Positions 32,395 through 35,486 of a stretch of DNA of 35,486 nucleotides are shown in pieces (the first letter of the stretch is position 1; every line of letters begins with the position of its first letter). The notes below the pieces were generated by a model. The model had not been told where the DNA came from, searched no databases, and saw only the letters and a list, made by a program, of their open reading frames with translations. The DNA comes from Planctomycetota bacterium (GTDB lineage Bacteria > Planctomycetota > JAJSAM01 > JAJVHW01). Location: NCBI GenBank assembly GCA_024277065.1, contig JAJRVY010000352.1, forward strand, positions 1-35,486, read 5' to 3'. A program made the position numbers and the translations under genes.

Positions 32395-35300
32395 TTACTC
32401 CACGCGTGGGTTGCGCAGCACGCGCGTGTTGCGCACGGTCTGGTCCGACTCGTCGCGGACGATCACGATGTCGAGGTCGCCGTCGTCCTCCACGTCGAGC
32501 AGCAGCACGCCCCGCCCCCGTCCGTCGTCCGCCAGCAGCGGATTCGGCAGGCCACGCTCTCCTCGCGCGAACTTCTCGCCGTCCCACACCAGCACGCGGG
32601 CGCCGTGCTCGCCGGCGTTCGGCGCGCGCGCCGAGACGAGGACCATGTCCGTGCGGCCGTTCCCCGTCAGGTCACCGAAGGCGACGGACCGGCTCTGCAG
32701 GCTGTCGTCGTCGGCGGCGTCCGGGAGCATGTCCGCGGCGACCGCGGTGAACGCCGAGCAGGTGTTCTCGAACAGTCGCAGCGCAGGCATGTCCTCCCGC
32801 GTGCTGGTACCCGGTGTGACGAGGCGCGTGTCGGACCACACGGCGAGATCCGCGTCGCCGCTGTCGTCGAAGTCCACGAACGCGATGTGATCGCCTTGCA
32901 GGTACTCGGCGCCGGAACCGGCCGGCAGCCAGGTCGCGGAGTCGTCCGTGAAGACGCCGTCGCCGTCGTTCGTGAGCAGGACGGCGCGGCGCACGTAGGT
33001 GCCGGGAGAGTCCGGGTCCTCGCGGACGTCGTCGTCCGTCAGGATCAGGTCGATGCCGGGGCTGCCGTCGACGTTCGCGGCGGCGATCGTCTTGCCCTCG
33101 AAGCGCTGGGCCGAGTCCGCATCGACGGCAGGCAGCGCATCGGCGCTGCGCGAGAACGCGCCGTTGCCGTCGTTCAGCAGGACGCGAGTTCCGGCGAAGT
33201 AGTAGGTGACGAGCACCGGCGGCGGCGGCGGCTCCGGCGGCGGGTTGCCGAGCGGCGGCGACTCGTCGATCGTCTCCTCGAAGAACGTCTCGTGGATGAT
33301 CACGACGTCCGGGCCGTTCACGCCGTCCACGTCGGCGATGACGAGCGCCGCGCCCTGGTTGTGGTCGCCGGCGGTCGTCGCCCCGGGCATGGTCGTGGCG
33401 GTGGCGTCCGTGAGGTTGCCGTCGCCGTCGTTCAGGAGCAGGCGCAGGCTGCTGCGCGTACCGCCCGAGAGCGTGTCGCCCGTCAGCAGGAGGACGTCGA
33501 GGTCACCGTCGTCGTCCACGTCGGCGAGCGCGCCGTCGCGGGCGCGCCAGTCGTCGGTCGCCGAGACGGCCGGGACGCCGTCCGAGGCGTCGGTGTAGGC
33601 GCCCGCCCCGTCGCCCGCAAGGATGCGCAGGCGCGGGCGATCGACGTCGGCGCCGGATGCGATCGACGCGCGCAGGAGCACGAGATCGGCGATGCCGTCG
33701 CCGGTCATGTCGCCCGACAGCACGCGCGACGCGCGCCAGCCATCGACGACGCCCGTGCCCGTCTTGGGTGCCGGAATCGCGCTCGTGCTGACGTCGCTGA
33801 ATGCCTGCACGTCGATGGCCAGGGTCGAGGACTGCTCGTACGCGTCCGCCACGCGCAGGTCGTACGTCCCGCCTCCGTGGGCCGGCGCGACGAACGTCAT
33901 CTGCGTGTCCGAGACCCGCGTCGCGCCCAGCGTCCTGCCGTCGAGTGTGAGCACCGAGTCCGCGCCGAAGTCGGACCCCGTGACGGTCACCGTCTCGCCG
34001 CCGATGCCCTGCAGGGCGGCCGGCGCGACCGACGCGATCGTGTTCGAGCCGATGTCCAGGTACGTGAACGCGACGGGCGACGTTGCCGTCTGGCCCAGAT
34101 CGTCCCGCACACGCAGGGACACGGCTCCCGGCGCGTGCGGAGGTGCCACGACGTCGATGCGATTCGAGAGCACGAACGAGGGCTGGACGATGGTGTCGTC
34201 GAACAGCACCAGCGCGTCCGGGCGGAAGTCGGTCCCGAGGATACGGAAGGCGCGGCCACCCGCGGTGCCTGCCTCGACGGCGGTCAGCGACGTGATCGCC
34301 GGCGGCGGCACGAAGAAGAAGGCGTCCCTGGCGATCGTGCCCTGGCCGTCGGCGTTGCGGATGCGGATGTCGTACGTCGCGTCGGGCGCGAGCCCCTCCG
34401 GGACGGGGAAGCGCAGCACCTGGTCGAACGGGTTCTCGATGACCCGTGGGTGCACCTCGAGCGATCCCACCCAGACGCGCGGCAGGCGGTCGGCGTTCGC
34501 GCCGTCACCGCGTACGATCTCGACGTCCAGCGTCACCCGCGCGCCGGCGTCGTACTGCCCCCGCAACTCGTAGTAGCCGGTACCCCGCGTGACCTTGTAC
34601 GGCGCTGCCGGCTTCGTGGCGGCAGCCGTGCGATCCGTCGTCACCAGGAACTCGGGGAAGCGCGCGTCCTCGCGGCCGCCCGGGCCGAACAGACCGTCCA
34701 CGTCGAAGCCGCCGGCGGTCGAGGCGATGGTCACGTGCAGCAGCGAGTCCGCGACGATGCCGATGCGCGCGACGAACGTGCCACCGGCGGCGTCGTCGAA
34801 CACGAGCCCGGTCTCGGACGGGCTGCCGCCGGAGCCGAAGCTGAGGTTTCGGCCGACGGCCGTCACGAGCGTGCCGCCGATACCCGACGACGGGAAGGGA
34901 GCCAGGAAGGGGTCGAAGCGCGGCTCCTCGTCGGCGATGCGGCGGTTCTTGGCGGACGCCGCGGGGCGCACCTTGACGGTGGCCTTCAGCGTCGCTCCGG
35001 GGTCGTAGCTGCCGCGCAACTCGTAGGTGCCGAAGCCGCCCGTCACGCGGAACTTCTTGCCCTTGGCGCTCTTGCGCCCCTTGACCTTCAGTGCCGCGAG
35101 AAAGCCCGGCTCCGGGCGTCCGTCGGGGCGGAAGAGGCCGAGGAGGTCGAAGCCACCCTTCTTGGCGATGACTTTGACCGTGAGCAGTGCGCCCTCGCTG
35201 ATCCGCACGGGGATGACGAACTCGCCGCCGCCGGGCGCGGAGAGCTGGGTCTTGGGCGCCTTGACGCGCTTGATCCTGGTCGAGATCGTGTAGTTGCCCT

Positions 35301-35486
35301 CTGCGCCGCCGAAGCCGCCGGGATCCCCTGAGAGCGTGACGGCGTGCACGCCGGATTCGGTGGCTGTGTACGACAGCGACGGCTTGCGCGTGCCCTGCTT
35401 GGCCACGCTGACGGCGATGGGGTCGCCGTCCGGGTCGCGCAGCGCGAGCGTGGAGAGCAGCCCGCGGCGGGGGCCGGCGTCCTTGA
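32395..35486 (-). CDS. Secreted IPT/TIG and VCBS repeat protein, paralogue (5' end outside window)
   Basis: At least 1029 residues; the frame is open to the window edge ('LLSTLALRDPDGDPIAVSVA'), so the N-terminus and signal peptide are missing. Three or more pre-peptidase-like domains come first, each with 'Gly-x-Tyr-Glu-Leu-Arg-Gly' type endings ('FGTYELRGSYDPG', 'GYYELRGQYDAGARV'). IPT/TIG domains follow ('AITSLTAVEAGTAGGRAFRI', 'TIASVAPAALQGIGGETVTV'), then VCBS loops ('DVDDDGDLDVLLL', 'DFDDSGDADLAVWSD', 'DVEDDGDLDIVIV'). It ends in TAA, one base before a possible start of the next paralogue. The same domain order in the two genes points to tandem duplication, now well diverged. Confidence 0.88.
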   Translation of the reverse strand, partial: KDAGPRRGLLSTLALRDPDGDPIAVSVAKQGTRKPSLSYTATESGVHAVTLSGDPGGFGGAEGNYTISTRIKRVKAPKTQLSAPGGGEFVIPVRISEGALLTVKVIAKKGGFDLLGLFRPDGRPEPGFLAALKVKGRKSAKGKKFRVTGGFGTYELRGSYDPGATLKATVKVRPAASAKNRRIADEEPRFDPFLAPFPSSGIGGTLVTAVGRNLSFGSGGSPSETGLVFDDAAGGTFVARIGIVADSLLHVTIASTAGGFDVDGLFGPGGREDARFPEFLVTTDRTAAATKPAAPYKVTRGTGYYELRGQYDAGARVTLDVEIVRGDGANADRLPRVWVGSLEVHPRVIENPFDQVLRFPVPEGLAPDATYDIRIRNADGQGTIARDAFFFVPPPAITSLTAVEAGTAGGRAFRILGTDFRPDALVLFDDTIVQPSFVLSNRIDVVAPPHAPGAVSLRVRDDLGQTATSPVAFTYLDIGSNTIASVAPAALQGIGGETVTVTGSDFGADSVLTLDGRTLGATRVSDTQMTFVAPAHGGGTYDLRVADAYEQSSTLAIDVQAFSDVSTSAIPAPKTGTGVVDGWRASRVLSGDMTGDGIADLVLLRASIASGADVDRPRLRILAGDGAGAYTDASDGVPAVSATDDWRARDGALADVDDDGDLDVLLLTGDTLSGGTRSSLRLLLNDGDGNLTDATATTMPGATTAGDHNQGAALVIADVDGVNGPDVVIIHETFFEETIDESPPLGNPPPEPPPPPVLVTYYFAGTRVLLNDGNGAFSRSADALPAVDADSAQRFEGKTIAAANVDGSPGIDLILTDDDVREDPDSPGTYVRRAVLLTNDGDGVFTDDSATWLPAGSGAEYLQGDHIAFVDFDDSGDADLAVWSDTRLVTPGTSTREDMPALRLFENTCSAFTAVAADMLPDAADDDSLQSRSVAFGDLTGNGRTDMVLVSARAPNAGEHGARVLVWDGEKFARGERGLPNPLLADDGRGRGVLLLDVEDDGDLDIVIVRDESDQTVRNTRVLRNPRVE

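Noticed and set aside
32107-35331. A plus-strand open frame of about 1074 codons
   Set aside because: It is antisense to the IPT/VCBS genes, dominated by Arg, Ala, Val and Asp, with no recognisable domain.

Overview
This is a very GC-rich, densely coded bacterial chromosome segment with short intergenic gaps and little visible mobile DNA. No rRNA, tRNA, CRISPR array, transposase or phage module was recognised. Large secreted proteins built from IPT/TIG and FG-GAP/VCBS repeats, an ASPIC/UnbV lipoprotein coupled to a TPR protein, a phosphodiesterase-TPR lipoprotein, a tal/pgi pair of the bifunctional type and an octahaem cytochrome together suggest an uncultured Planctomycetota-like bacterium. 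That assignment is an inference, not something the sequence proves.

Layout. 1-3213 (+): end of a MazF/PemK-type toxin, then transaldolase and glucose-6-phosphate isomerase, which look like one fused enzyme broken by a frame change. 3284-4147 (+): acidic lipoprotein. 4263-5504 (-): HAO-like octahaem cytochrome c, divergent from transketolase (5741-7867, +) across a control region with a perfect CRP/FNR-type palindrome. 8001-9946 (-): methyltransferase and glycosyltransferase, translationally coupled. 10011-10433 (+): small membrane protein. 10507-11588 (-): two overlapping paralogous winged-helix proteins of unknown function. 11794-14546 (+): TldD/TldE protease pair. 14628-17608 (+): ASPIC/UnbV lipoprotein and TPR lipoprotein, each interrupted by an in-frame stop. 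17630-21309 (-): secreted ZU5-like protein, GT2 glycosyltransferase, 2H-phosphoesterase-like protein. 21433-22026 (-): PH-like membrane protein. 22277-22990 (+): cysteine-cluster protein. 23016-23216 (-): LapA-like protein, divergent from the CstA transporter (23318-25003, +). 25064-35486 (-): M3 oligoendopeptidase (also with an in-frame stop), phosphodiesterase-TPR lipoprotein, and two giant IPT/VCBS secreted proteins, the last running off the window.

How the genes work together. Tal, Pgi and Tkt supply the non-oxidative pentose phosphate pathway and upper glycolysis. TldD/E, the M3 peptidase and CstA fit peptide and protein turnover and uptake. The octahaem cytochrome points to nitrogen-oxide or hydroxylamine chemistry in the periplasm, and its promoter carries an FNR-family site exactly where a class II activator would sit.

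The two most notable things are the nitrogen-stress-like control region at 5545-5586, and a cluster of coding lesions: three in-frame stops, all one C-to-T change from a glutamine codon, plus one frameshift. TAG is also the commonest normal stop here, so simple reassignment of TAG is unlikely. Recent gene decay, consensus errors or context-dependent readthrough remain open.
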